From assembly GCA_946811185.2 (NCBI GenBank), contig OX328102.1, positions 49,577,619 to 49,641,618 of the forward strand: 64,000 nucleotides of DNA, read 5' to 3'. A program made the translations under genes and the position numbers. The notes beneath the pieces were generated by a model. The model saw only the letters and a program-made list of their open reading frames with translations. It did no database searches and was not told the DNA's origin. This document shows, one piece after another, positions 21,918-32,597 of this stretch (position 1 is the stretch's first letter; each line of letters begins with the position of its first letter). This stretch comes from Hippopus hippopus (Eukaryota > Mollusca > Bivalvia > Cardiida > Cardiidae).

Positions 21918-22954
21918 CTGCACTAAAAACAAATCAGCTGCAGGAAGAGCCATGAAAAAGAAAATATATTTCTGATTTTTAGACGAAATTAATCAATTAC
22001 ATCTGATAATCTATTTTATCTTTCAATAAAAGTTTGGCAGACTAAATAAATATTCCAGTGCCGGAACATATTTTTCTTTTAAAACAACACATGCTGAGCA
22101 ATTTCCACAATATGGTCTCAACCTGCAGCACAAGTGTGGTCTCCCAACCCAAAACTTCATTTCAAAACCATCTCGGGAACGTTTTCTAATCATGCAAAAG
22201 CAAAAATACAAAACCTATGCTCACGAATTTCGAACTTGTCACCAAAAATTTACATCCATGCCTGCATAGACTTTTTTGATACCATTGAAGCCAAAGGAGC
22301 AATGTTACAAGTACCTATGGCTACAATGTTTTAGACAAACCATTTCAAAAGGGTTTTTCTTTCCTTCAAATGCTTTTCTCCATCATGTTTTCACTGCTAG
22401 TTCTATGTGGATACCAAGTAAGCCTGTGGGTTTTAGCCAATGCTATATGATTTTCAAACTCAAACTGAAGTAATTACACCAAAAGGCCATAATTCTAGCA
22501 TGGTCAGGTACTGTTTTAACACTACTTTCTAACAGCTGTCGATAGCCCAAACAAGTCATTCTCTGGGAAAGCGTTTATTCTTTTAGGACAGGTGCATGAT
22601 GTCTCAATCACAATGAGTAATACAGCTCTAGACCCTTCTTCATCAACACCAATCTTTATTTTTGGACTGAACATCCAATCAAACCACTGAACTGCCATTC
22701 TGAATACCTAGAGTATGTCAAAAGGTTACAGTTTGCCAGCGTAACCAAGGATACGATATTTCCAAATGAAGCCATTAAACTCGCTTACAACATGCAAAAA
22801 CATTATATATTCAATAATAATAATATTACATACACATTTGAATGGCAAAACTGTCTAATATTCCATTTTTCTGAGAACAAACAAGTGATAACTTTGGTTC
22901 ATACTACGCCACTGAAGATATTCTGGGACGAAAATGAATAAAAAACTTGTACCC
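21918..22954. other. Intron stretch without recognised repeats
   Basis: About 1 kb with no family A copy, SINE or recognisable exon. Several short open frames overlap on both strands without sign of coding. Confidence 0.5.
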
Positions 22955-23153
22955 TTCACCTTACAACCTTAATAAAGGAGGCTTTTACAAAAATTATCGG
23001 TTATAAAGAAGAAAACGTTTTTAACCAAGCATTTTCTCATTTTCCCACGATGTTTTCCACAGTGTCAAAGCACAATTCTTGAGATGTACCAAGCTGTATT
23101 TGATTTGTTGTCTGCAAACCCTTTCAAAATTTGCTGTTTGGTTATGGGTTCTT
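22955..23153 (-). mobile_element. Family A MITE, degraded
   Basis: ACAACCTTAATAAAGGAGGC, AAGCATTTTCTCATTTTCCC and TGTTGTCTGCAAACCCTTTC follow the family order. Confidence 0.6.
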
Positions 23154-23264
23154 TTAGGATATATTAAACAATGCCTCTTCCAATCAGGAACATAGTTTTG
23201 AAATCCATACTAAGCAGAATATCAAATTCAACCAGAGTACAAACCCTCATCAACATGACAATTG

Positions 23265-23525
23265 ACATAGGTAGCTCAGTGGTTACCTTATCTGAATCAT
23301 GACCTGGTGGTTGTAGATTCAATACCCCAATGATGCAAACTTTCTTTCCAACAATTTTTCGCATCTCACCTCTGATGCAGGTGAAACAAGTAATCAGTGG
23401 CTTGGAAAGAAAGTTGTGTCAATACTGGTGTGAGAAAGCCTGGAAACACATAAGTAGGTGCACTGACTGCCATGATATGACCTGAGATGTTGAAACGGCA
23501 TTAAACTTCAATTCAAACAAACAAC
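23265..23525 (+). mobile_element. tRNA-derived SINE, body type 2 relative
   Basis: GGTAGCTCAGTGGTTACC is a good A box and AGATTCAATACC a B box. The tail GATGTTGAAACGGCATTAAA with CAAACAAAC matches the type 2 end. I do not call it a tRNA gene because no acceptor stem pairs. Confidence 0.72.
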
Positions 23526-24023
23526 TCTTTAAAAAAATAAAATCACCATCTTCTTCCTCTTCTTCTTCTTAACACTCTTCTTCCAAAATGAATCTGTATA
23601 TGTATGCTTTTATACTATAATTCATTTATACTGCTTTGCACTGTTTTTCGAGCCCCCTCCTTGCACAGATGCATTTCTCAACATTTTACCCACAATGCAA
23701 CACCTGACAGGAAGTGGCAACTGCTGCAACTCCCATCTAACCCAGCCCTGGTCATGCCATAAAATAAAAACTTTAAAAATAATAATTGTATGCACAGGTG
23801 TACAAAATCCCACTCCTCTATATGTTACAATTTACATACTACCATAGTTTTTTTCCTCGTAATATAATCCCCAATACTTCCAGTTCAATTGATCTAGAGG
23901 GTGTCCGATTACAAAAAGTTAAACCGTTCAGAGGATGCTTAAGAAAACTTATGTTGACGTTGCAGACAGTGTTGATCAGGGTAGATTGCACAAAGCAATT
24001 TGTCCATTTCATCAACAGTATTT

Positions 24024-24238
24024 TAATCATTTACCACAAAGCCCCGAGTTTTAACAACTTTGGGGATGAATGCTTTAGAAAACCTTTTGCTGGTTACCAG
24101 TATTTTCTTCTTTTCCCACATGTTTTTTCTATTTTTTCACAAAAAATACTATCATTGGGCCACATACAATTTGATATCTGCGAAGTTTTAACATTTTCAA
24201 AATGGACAAATCTGAAATTTGGTTGCTTCGTAGAGTTA
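24024..24238 (-). mobile_element. Family A MITE lacking the left palindrome half
   Basis: GAAAACCTTTTGCTGGTTACCAG: the first palindrome arm is almost wholly deleted; the second is present. The centre base reads T although the arms indicate minus orientation. Confidence 0.75.
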
Positions 24239-24403
24239 TTCAGCTTTTGCACTGCAAATATAAATCAAGATCAGACTGGGGAAAACATGGATTTTGATCA
24301 CTAATCTACATTGTCTGATCATTGGAGAAATTATCTCCTTTACATTACTACACATTGTTTTTGTCTACCTCCTAAAAATATGTGTTGGCTAGATAAAGCC
24401 ATC

Positions 24404-24630
24404 TTAACTCTACCAAACGACAAAATTTTAGACTTGTCCAAATTGAAAACATTTGCAGACGACAAATCAAAAGTGGCTCAAATGGCAGAATTTGTCCTTG
24501 ATAGAGTAGAAAACATTGTTGGAAAAGGAGAAAATGCTGGTTACCAGCATTTTCTCCTTTTCCAACAATGTTTTCAAAAGGCTTCTTTCCACAGGTCGTT
24601 AAAACCAGGGCTTGTTTGGTAAAGAGTTAA
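24404..24630 (+). mobile_element. Family A MITE, full length, symmetric palindrome change
   Basis: TTAA at 24404-24407 and 24627-24630. The palindrome is perfect but differs from the family at matching places in both arms (ATTGTTGG / CCAACAAT). Confidence 0.95.
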
Positions 24631-24935
24631 ACTAAACTCTTCACCGAAACACAAAATTTCAATGCATTCAACTCGTCAAAATTGAACATGTTTGTTGATA
24701 CCCTTCACCACAAAATCCTGACGACCCTGAAGAAGAAATCTTTTGAAAACATTGTGTAAAAGGGATAAAATGCTGGTAACCATCATTTTCTGGTAATCAG
24801 CATTTTCTCCTTTTCCCACAATGTTTTCTACCCAATCAAAGACAGAAATCATCATTTATTTCATCATCTAAAAAATTTAATGTTTTCAATTTGGCCTAGT
24901 CCAAAATTTTGTTTAGAAAAGCGGTAAATGCAGTT
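24631..24935. mobile_element. Family A left-arm fragment (+) then copy (-) with partial palindrome duplication
   Basis: 24631-24695 is an isolated left end. 24697-24935 is a minus copy whose centre is duplicated: TGGTAACCATCATTTTC is followed by TGGTAATCAGCATTTTCTCC. Confidence 0.72.
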
Positions 24936-25060
24936 AACTCATAAAGCACTGGAACCAAGTTAAGTTGTTTTTGCGGATAGTGTAGATCAAGATCAGACTG
25001 CACAGAACGTGCAGTCTGATCTTGGATCTACACTGTCCGCTACTTTGTTACATATTCTGG
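24934..25060. mobile_element. Family B element, near-perfect palindrome
   Basis: It starts at TTAA 24934-24937. AGTGTAGATCAAGATCAGAC then TGCACAGAACGTGCA then GTCTGATCTTGGATCTACAC (24979-25034) makes the best family B hairpin in the window. Confidence 0.82.
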
Positions 25061-25149
25061 CAATAACAACAATGAAAATTTGGTACTGTGGATTCTTTTC
25101 ATAATTGAAGTGGTCCATTATATTAATTCAGCACTGTAACTGTTAACTC

Positions 25150-25305
25150 TGATGAGATTTATATTTGACAAGTAATATCATTGTTGGAGCAGGAGAAAGT
25201 GCTGTTTATCAGCATTTACTTGTATTCCAAATCCAACGAGGGTTTCATGAACTATCTACTACAAAACCCTACAAACAGTCAGCACTGTTTGATAAAGAGT
25301 TCAGG
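25150..25305 (+). mobile_element. Family A fragment, degraded
   Basis: CATTGTTGGAGCAGGAGAAAG, a weak second arm and GTTTGATAAAGAGTTCA remain. 25306-25783 holds no recognised feature. Confidence 0.5.
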
Positions 25306-25783
25306 CCTACCATACCTAAATGACTAGAAGATTAGCAATAAGATGCACTCATCAGGCAAGTTAAAAGATCATCCTTGACAGTAAGCTCTCATCAACATGA
25401 CAATTGACATAGGAAAAAATAGAGGAAAGATGTTCCATACTAATTAACTCAAGACCTTCAGTAACCTTTTAGCAGATCATAGTTTCCAAGTGTAACATAC
25501 TTCTCAAGTCTGGTTTGCAGGAGTCACAACAGCCATGGGAATAATCATAAGCTGATAAAATGTCATGTTAATCACAGCAACTTAACAGTTGAGGTTTTGG
25601 TAAGCTTAGACACAAAAGGAATGAATTAACAGCCAAAGGTGGAGATATTCCTGCTCCTATCATAGCTGATGAATTTGATTGGGTGTTTGTAAATTCGAAT
25701 CCAGTTAGTAAAAACACAATTATAGAAATCTAAGTATCTGGTTCTGGCACTGGCTAATATTAAACCTTTGGTGGCATAGCCCT

Positions 25784-26230
25784 TTAACACTTTACCAAAC
25801 GACAAAAATTTCAGCGAGTCCAAATTGAAAGTATTAATTTTGCAGACGACAAATTACATGTAACTGAAAAATTGCAATTTGTTTTAAAGAGGGTAGAAAA
25901 TATTGTAAGAAAAAGAGAACATGCTGGTCACCAGCATTTTCTCTTATTCCAACAATATTTTCAAAAGGCTTCTCTCTCAGGGTCATTAAAAGTCCAGACT
26001 GTGTGGTAAAGAGTTAACACACAACAAAATTTTAGACTTGTCTAAACCATAAGGATCTGCAGAAAACCAAATAAATGTTGCTAAATTGCAGAAGGTATCT
26101 TTGATATGGTAGAAAAAACATTGTGGAAAAAGGATAAAATGCTGGTTTCCAGCATTTTCTCCTTTTCCAACAATGTTTTCAAAAATCTTCTTTCTCAAGG
26201 TCATTACCAGTTAGGATTGTGTGATAAAAA
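25784..26230 (+). mobile_element. Two family A MITEs sharing TTAA (26014-26017)
   Basis: 25784-26017 is full length and carries paired changes in both palindrome arms (AATATTG/CAATATT and AGAG/CTCT). 26014-26230 lacks the first bases of its left end. Confidence 0.9.
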
Positions 26231-26308
26231 TGATAGCAACTCTGCTCCAAAGAGGCTCAGATCAGATAATCTTAGTGCATTTTTCTCTAGCCAACTGTTT
26301 TGTCTGAT

Positions 26309-26520
26309 TTACCCTTTACTAAATAATCCCCAGTTTTAACAACCCTGAATAATTAAGCTTTTGAAATCATGGTTGGAAAAGCAGAAGATGCCTGTAACCA
26401 GCATTTTCTCCTTTTCCCATGGTATTTTCTATCCTTTCAAGAGTAAAATTCCATCTTTGAATCATGCATAATTTGTTTTTAGCAAATGCTTTCAATATGG
26501 ATGAGTCTAAAAATTCCTTT
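26309..26520 (-). mobile_element. Family A MITE, diverged
   Basis: CCCTTTACTAAATAATCCCC, a palindrome with several mismatches and the long arm up to GATGAGTCTAAAAA. Confidence 0.78.
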
Positions 26521-26654
26521 TCTTCTGAAATGTCAACACAGTACATGAAAATTTTTTGTAGTCTTGCAGTAGAGCAATTATAAAACATTGTGGCAAAAGA
26601 GACATCATCCTTCTCTTTTTCTTCTTTTGTCAGTGTTCCTAAACACTCATAGCA

Positions 26655-27105
26655 TAACCAGCATTTTCTCCTTTTGTAGGACTGGCATTCTCTCCTTTCC
26701 ACACATTAAAATTTTTTCCACTTTCAAAACCAAATCCGATCATTTCAGACATACTGTTTTTGTCATCTACAACTTCATCATGCTTTGGATTTGGACAAGT
26801 CTAAAATTTTATTGTCAGGTAAAGATTTGGGCCAGCACCTATAGCACTGGCATTCTCTCCTGTTCCCACAATGTTTCCTCCTCTTTTCAAAGGCTAACCC
26901 CATCTTTTGAGCCATATTTTATTTGTTGAATGCAAATTCTTTGGAGATGTTCAAGTCTAAAATTTATTGTCGGATACAGAAATTGCCAAACACCTGCAAG
27001 ATTGGAATTCTCTCCTTTTCCAGCAGTTTTCTCCCCTTCAAAAGGTAAATCCGATCATTTGAGCCACATTTTCTTTGTCATCGGCAAATGCTTTGGATCA
27101 GTGTC
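26655..27105. repeat. Tandem array of family A half-elements, period about 165 bp
   Basis: Three successive units start inside the right palindrome arm (TGGCATTCTCTCCT at about 26680, 26848 and 27002) and run into the long arm (CATCTGCAAATGCTTTGGA-like). Short arms are absent. The array looks like local duplication of a decapitated copy. Confidence 0.7.
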
Positions 27106-27125
27106 CGTGTTGACACCATCTATTC

Positions 27126-27352
27126 TTAACTCTTTACCAGACGACAAAATCTTAGACTGTTCCAAATTGAAAGCCTTAGCAGACAACAAAATAAAAGTGA
27201 CTTAAAAATTGAAATTTGTTTTGGAAAGGGTAGAAAACATTGTGGGAAAAGGAGAAAATGCTGGTTACCAGCATGTTCTCCTTTTCCCACAATGTTTTCA
27301 AAAGGCTTCTTTCACAGAGTCGTGAAAACCAGGGATTGTTTGGTAAAGAGTT
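27126..27352 (+). mobile_element. Family A MITE, full length
   Basis: TTAA at 27126; the right end is TTCA. One mismatch in the palindrome (CAGCATGTTCTCC). CAAAAATTG-type left arm with the matching TGTTTGGTAAAG right end. Confidence 0.93.
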
Positions 27353-27378
27353 CAGAATATTCAAAGTCTTACAACAAA

Positions 27379-27474
27379 GAATTTTCTAAATTTGAAAGTA
27401 ACACAACTTCTGATTGGCTAAACCATTTTGGTTTAGCCAATCAGAAGTTGTGTTTCTTTTCAAATCTAGAAAAT
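27379..27474. mobile_element. Family C palindrome, core only
   Basis: AATTTTCTAAATTTGAAAGT and AACACAACTTCTGATTGGC pair with the reverse complement after CTAAACCATTTTGGTTTAG, giving a stem of over 40 bp. The outer ACCAACCATTCTT ends are missing. Confidence 0.85.
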
Positions 27475-27499
27475 TGTTGAAAATTAGACAAAGTACATT

Positions 27500-27728
27500 T
27501 TAACCCTTTACCAAACAATCCCTGGCTTTCACATCTCTGTGAAAGAAGCCTTTTGAAAACATTATGGGAAAAGGAGAAAATGCTGATAACCAGCATTTTC
27601 TCCTATTCCCACAATGTTTTCTATCCTTCCCAAAACAAATTTGAATTTTTGAGTCACTTTAATTTTGTCGTCTGCTAATGCTTTCAATTTGGAAGAGTCT
27701 AAAATTCTGTCGTCTGGTAAAGAGTTAA
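27500..27728 (-). mobile_element. Family A MITE, full length
   Basis: TTAA at 27500-27503 and 27725-27728, with a palindrome with few mismatches. Nothing recognised follows to 28240 beyond A- and T-rich runs. Confidence 0.94.
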
Positions 27729-28240
27729 ACGGATGGTTAGCGAATACAGACCCTGGACAAGTCCAAGACTGTGTTGGAGGATAAGAGTTGAGCTAACACC
27801 TGCAGGTATGGCATTCCCTTACACACACACAAAAAACATCTTGACTGATGGGTACATTATCATTTCAAATAACAATGTAACTGATAATTTTTGATACTTG
27901 ACTTGTTTTTTTTTTTACTCCCCGCAGTCTCCTTTTTTCTTTAAAATCCTAATATTTAATCCGCCTTTAAAATTTCAATGAAGTTATTTAATAACCTATA
28001 CTTTACCTACAAAGGTATTCAAATGTGTTACATTAGAAATTGCTTAGATTTTTTGGTAAGCTTAAATTACCTTGCCAGTTGCCAAATATTTTCCATAGCC
28101 ATGGAGATAAAGTTGTTTTTTTTTCCCCGGAGCACAAGAGCGCTGGAATATGATAGCAATGAAAATATGTAGAAAAAGAAGCAGTTGCTTGTAACAAATA
28201 TAATGTTATGCCCTTGTTTCAACAATGTTTCCAATTCAAA

Positions 28241-28679
28241 TGACCCATTACTACACAATCCAGACTTAAAACAACCCTGAAAGAAAGGCTTTTGAAAATA
28301 TAGTGGGAAAAGGAGAAAACGCTGGTGACCAGCATTTCCTGCCTTCCCTACAGTTTTTAAACCTCTGGAAAAAAAAAAAAACCCTCACTACAGCCCATTT
28401 GAATGTGTCAGGTGTGACTTGCTTTCAATTAGAGAAAGTTAAAAACTTTATAGTTTAACCCTTCGCCATACAACAAAATTTAACTCATCTAAACTGACAG
28501 CACTTGCAAACAATGAGTTTAAATTATTCAAAATATGAAATGTATCTTTCACAGGGCAGTAAACATTTTGGGAAATGGAGAAAATGCTGGTTAATAGCAT
28601 TTTCTTCTTTTCCCACAATGTTTTCAAGAGATTTCTTCCTAGCGTTGTTAAAACCTGCGATTACTTAGTAAAGGTTTAC
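28241..28679. mobile_element. Family A pair sharing TTAA (28454-28457)
   Basis: The minus copy 28241-28457 is diverged with a poly-A expansion near 28370-28382. The plus copy 28454-28679 has a palindrome with several mismatches. Confidence 0.8.
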
Positions 28680-29074
28680 ATATAGTATTAAGCACTGCAA
28701 GTGTTAAATCTATCCTACAAATTGATTCAATTTGCATAATTATATCCATAATTTGCATACAGGGTTTGAATGTGTTTTTTGGGGGCTATCATCGACTTGT
28801 ACTTATCGATTCACTAATGGATCTTGTTAGTTTGGTCTGCTGCAAATGACATTCCAAACTTTTTTTTTTTCACAGTGGCCGGTGAACTTTTTCAAGCCTT
28901 TCTTGAACAACTGTGGCAAGAACTATGTTTGTATGTACCAACTACATAGCTGCCGTTTCCTTTCTAGATATGTAATTTTCAGTAATTTTTGTGTGTACAA
29001 AAAAAATCATTCATTAACAAATCTTTGCCAATGCATTTTTGATAAAACCCAATTGTAATATTGTACTTATTAGG

Positions 29075-29256
29075 GTTTTATTTACAAAATTCTGGCCTCT
29101 ACTGAATTCAAAGCATTTGCAGACAACAAATTAAATGTGTCTCACATGATGGAATTTGTCTTTGATAAGGTACAAAACATTGGGAAAGAGGACAATGTTT
29201 TCAAAAGGCTTCTTCCTCAGGGTCTTTAAAACCCAGGATTGTATAGTAAAGGGTTT
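29075..29256 (+). mobile_element. Family A MITE that has lost its palindrome
   Basis: The left arm through TTTGATAAGGTACAAAACATTG and the right arm from CAATGTTTTCAAAAGGC are joined by only GGGAAAGAGGA. The palindrome is deleted almost exactly. Confidence 0.85.
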
Positions 29257-29329
29257 AGACACAAAAAAAAATCTAAAATCATTTTAAACTTGTAGGTCAA
29301 AGGACACTTCTTACATAAACAACTTCACA

Positions 29330-29400
29330 TTGGATCAACCTAGAGACTCTAGGGGTACGAATCCAACAACTCAACCATTAGGCTAAGGCTCCTACATTTG
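29330..29400 (-). mobile_element. tRNA-like SINE head fragment
   Basis: Minus strand AGCCTTAGCCTAATGGTTGA and TTGGATTCGTACCCC resemble A and B boxes. No body is recognised. Confidence 0.45.
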
Positions 29401-29410
29401 GATCAGATCA

Positions 29411-29628
29411 GAAAACGCTTTCCCACACAACAAAATTTTAGATTAATCGAAATCGAAAGCATTTGCAGACAACAAATTTATAGTAGTTTAAAAGATGACT
29501 GTCCTTCAGATGAAAACATTGTGGGAAACAGAGAAAATGCTTGTAACCTGAATTTTGTTTTCCCACAATGTTATCAAAAGCTTCTCTCCCCAAGGTCATT
29601 AAAACTTGGGTATGGCAAGAGGTTAATG
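29411..29628 (+). mobile_element. Family A MITE, diverged
   Basis: CTTTCCCACACAACAAAATTT, GAAAACATTGTGGG and GGTCATTAAAACTTGGG are in order. The palindrome centre is altered (CTTGTAACCTGAATTTTG). The long open frame 29398-29853 runs through it and is not taken as a gene. Confidence 0.75.
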
Positions 29629-30039
29629 CCAAATGGGTGGAAAATGAATGACGGCATCCAAGAACAATGCAAACAATATGCAGTAGCTACTGAAAATTAT
29701 GAGAGGGTAGGTGATAGGTCTGGTAATAAATCATTTCCCGATCTCTCCCCCTGCCATACAGCTGTAGAACCAATTATGGGAGCTCTACGAGACCAGGTAT
29801 TTCAATTAGAAATCATTAGTGTTCCCTGGACGTCCTTACAAGCCCCGATTTGACATGTTGTTTTGATGTCGGTTCCTGCTTCTCTCGTTAAGTTCCGCGA
29901 CGCAGCACAACCCGAAACCAGTCTGGCCTGTTTTTCTATCTTCAAAGATTTCTAAAGGATGTTTTTTCAGGGTTTTTTTTTTTTTCCAAGTTTCAGTGTG
30001 ATGGTATTTTGGCTTGCTTGGTTAAATCATTATCTCCCG

Positions 30040-30155
30040 CAGATGCTTTCTTTCCGTCTCAAAGCAGACAACTTTTAAAAAGCATTATGGCAAAGGAGAA
30101 AATGCCCACTAAGAACAATTTCTCCTTTAGCAACAATATGTTTTCATAATATTAC
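30040..30155 (+). mobile_element. Family A remnant
   Basis: GCAGACAACTTTTAAAAAGCA and GGAGAAAATGCCC...CTCCTTTAGCAACAATATG suggest a heavily decayed copy. Confidence 0.4.
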
Positions 30156-30477
30156 ATAATCTGTGAACAAAAGCTTAATTCATGTTATTTCACACTTTAC
30201 AAGGAAATTTTCAAAATCATCTCCAGTAAAAAATTGTTTCCAGGAGCAATAGTGTTAAGCTGGTAAGAAATGGCAGATGTGGCAGTGTTGGTTTTCACTT
30301 GATTTGGGGTTTTTGCAGAAATCCGATCCAAATTTCATGTTAACTATATATGATAGTTGACAGGTTTGGTGTATTCACGAATATTGTGTTTCTTTTCAGT
30401 ACAGTTTGAACAGAACTCTCACTTTCCAGATTTTCATATCCTGCTCTTCAACACTTTCATGTTATAAATACTTTAGG

Positions 30478-30702
30478 TAAACACTTTATCACACATTCCC
30501 AAGTTTTAACAACCCTGGGAAATTACACTTTTGAAACACTGTAGGAAAAGGAGAAAATGCTGCTTACCAGCATTTTCTTCTTTTCCCAAAATCTTTTCTT
30601 ATCTTAACCAATGGATCCAAATATATGTGCCACATTTATATCTTCTGCAATTGCTTTTAATTGGGACAAGTCTAAAATTTTGTCATTTGGCGAGTTAACA
30701 CT
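30478..30702 (-). mobile_element. Family A MITE, nearly full
   Basis: CACTTTATCACACATTCCC to GTCATTTGGCGAGTTAAC, with mismatches in the palindrome (GCTGCTTACCAGC). Confidence 0.8.
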
Positions 30703-30845
30703 GTTTGGAACATCATATTCAAGTCTGTTAAAGATGTACATCAATGTGGCCAGCCTAACAATCTTAGAATGCTTTTTTGGAATTTTTTTACCAGCATTTA
30801 TCACTGGCTGCTTTCCCATGCATAGATACAGTCCCACCTGAAGGA
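30703..30845 (-). mobile_element. SINE body type 1 fragment
   Basis: TTTTTACCAGCATTTATCAC then TGGCTGCTTTCCCATG matches the tail region of the SINEs at 49340 and 57000. Confidence 0.5.
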
Positions 30846-30864
30846 AGCATGAGTGATTCCTGAT

Positions 30865-31319
30865 TTAAACCCTTTACCACACAATCCTGAGTTTTAAAGG
30901 CCCCCAATGCAGGAGACTTTTGAAAACTTTGTTGTACAAAGATAAAATTAATGCTGATTAACATCATTTTCTCCTTTTCCCATGTTTTCTACACTATCAA
31001 GGACAAGTTTCGAAATTTAACTCTTTGCCAAACAACAAAATTTTAGACTGGTCCAAATTGAAAGCATTTGCAGACGACAAAATTAACGTGACTCAAAAAT
31101 TGAAATTTGTTCTGGGAGGGTAGAAAACATTGTGGGACAAGGAGAAAATGCTGGTTACCAGCATTTTCTCCTTTTCCCACAATATTTTCAAAAGGCTTCT
31201 TTTTCAGGGCCGTGAAAATCAGGGATTGTTTGGGAAAGGGTTAAGCAAAATCTAATTTGATGTCTGCGAATGCTTTCAATTTGGACCAGTCTAAAACTGT
31301 CATTTGGCAAAGGGTTAAT
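30865..31319. mobile_element. Three abutting family A copies (-, +, - fragment)
   Basis: A minus truncated copy 30865-31020, a plus full copy 31017-31244 with a near-perfect palindrome and CAAAAATTG-type arm, then the end of a minus long arm 31241-31319. TTAA is shared at 31017 and 31241. Confidence 0.88.
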
Positions 31320-31712
31320 AGTCCTGACTCTCAGGTAAAATCATTTTCCAAAAGAATGTCTATACTTATTAAACTCTGAAAATGTTACCCAAGGTTCAGA
31401 AGGCAAGAGAGGAAGGAAATCCTGCTTTGACTCCGATTCTCAGAAAGAATTTTGGCCTTTCATTTGAATGTGTCTATTATGAAGTTCAAAACCAAAATTT
31501 TAGAAACCGTTACCTAAGGTCATCAGTCAAAAATGCACGGTATCATAAACATCAGCATATTTAAGATAACTTTCATCTAATTAACCAGTAAATTCCGTCA
31601 ACTTTCATGATTTAAAACATCTTTATGGGGCTATTTTTGAATCTGCTAGACTAACAAGTGATATGATCAGGCTCAGGTGTTGTTTATTTTAGACAGGAAG
31701 AGCTCCCCTTTT

Positions 31713-32149
31713 TTAACTTCTTACCACATGGCAAAATTTTAGACTCATCCATATTGAAGGAATTTACAAAAGGCAAGTTAAAAGGTTTTCAAATGATAGT
31801 TTTTGTCTTTGAATAGGCAGAAAATATTGTGGGAAAAGGAGAAAATGCTGGTTAACCCATATCCTGCTAAATAACTAAAATGAAATTTTCAATTAGATAG
31901 TAACAACCAAAATACTGCTACTTCAAAGGTATGTTTTGGAGAATATTATCTCCTTATCGGACAGTGTAGATCCAAGATCAGACTGCACATTCTGTGCAGT
32001 CTGATCTTGATCTACAATGTCTGCAAAAGGTCAGTGAGTCGGGCTCAGCAGCCTAAGGGTTAACAGCATTTTCTCCCTTTCCTACGATGTTTTCAAAAGG
32101 CTTCTTCCTCGGGGTCATTAAAATCTCCAGATTGTGCGGGGGGGGTTAA
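31713..32149 (+). mobile_element. Family A MITE split at its palindrome centre by a family B element
   Basis: The left part 31713-31851 ends GAAAATGCTGG; the right part resumes 32064 with CAGCATTTTCTCCC and ends at TTAA 32146-32149 after a G run. The interrupting element is bounded by TTAA on both sides. Confidence 0.93.
31852..32063. mobile_element. Family B element, complete, with TTAA duplication
   Basis: Bounded by TTAA at 31852-31855 and 32060-32063; the element proper is 204 bp. Ends are CCCATATCCTGCT and AGCAGCCTAAGGG, imperfect inverted repeats. The core pairs GATCCAAGATCAGACTGCAC with GTGCAGTCTGATCTTGATC. This copy defines the family boundaries. Confidence 0.92.
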
Positions 32150-32597
32150 TCCTTTACCAGACAATCCCCGGTTTTAGTGACCCTAAGGAATAAGGCTTTT
32201 TTAAAATATTGTGGTTAAAAAGATCAAATGCTGGTAACCAGCATTTCTCCTTTTTCCCACCACATTCTCTTTCCTGATGATGAATAGCGTTTTAAGGCCC
32301 GTCGACAACTTAGGTCATATTGGGCGCACTTACTTAGTAAACAATAATGCGAGGTGAAAATAACATACATGTGCAACAACATAAGACAAACATGATAAAT
32401 GAGGAATGGACGAAACACAAAATGATGCCCCTTTTGTCGCCTTTTACGACATGCATGCTGTCACTTTTGTTCCGCCAGATGAAAACATTCTCTTTCCTTT
32501 TAAGGACAAATTCCATTATATGATCAACATCTAATTTTTCCTCTGCAAACTCTTTCAATGCGGACAAAACTAAAATTGTTGTCTGTAAAAGCTTTAA
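32146..32597 (-). mobile_element. Family A MITE interrupted by a short retroelement
   Basis: 32146-32275 carries the short arm and palindrome; the long arm resumes at 32485 and runs to TTAA 32594-32597. A 14-bp duplication marks the insertion. Confidence 0.88.
32276..32484. mobile_element. Short SINE-like element with GTCGCCTTTTACGACA, 14-bp target duplication
   Basis: Flanked by ACATTCTCTTTCCT at 32262-32275 and 32485-32498, so the inserted part is 209 bp. It contains TTGTCGCCTTTTACGACATGC, a phrase I recall from abundant short repeats in bivalves. No tRNA-like boxes are evident; the orientation is uncertain. Confidence 0.8.

Noticed and set aside
23265..23345. tRNA gene candidate with good A and B boxes
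   Set aside because: No acceptor-stem pairing or complete cloverleaf; followed by a body and tail shared with other SINE copies.
23786..24304. 172-codon open frame, the longest in the window
   Set aside because: It overlaps a degraded family A copy and unrelated intron sequence; composition and content do not look coding.
29398..29853. 151-codon open frame on the plus strand
   Set aside because: Its first half runs through a family A copy; the remainder has no motif, no splice context and no similarity that I recognise.
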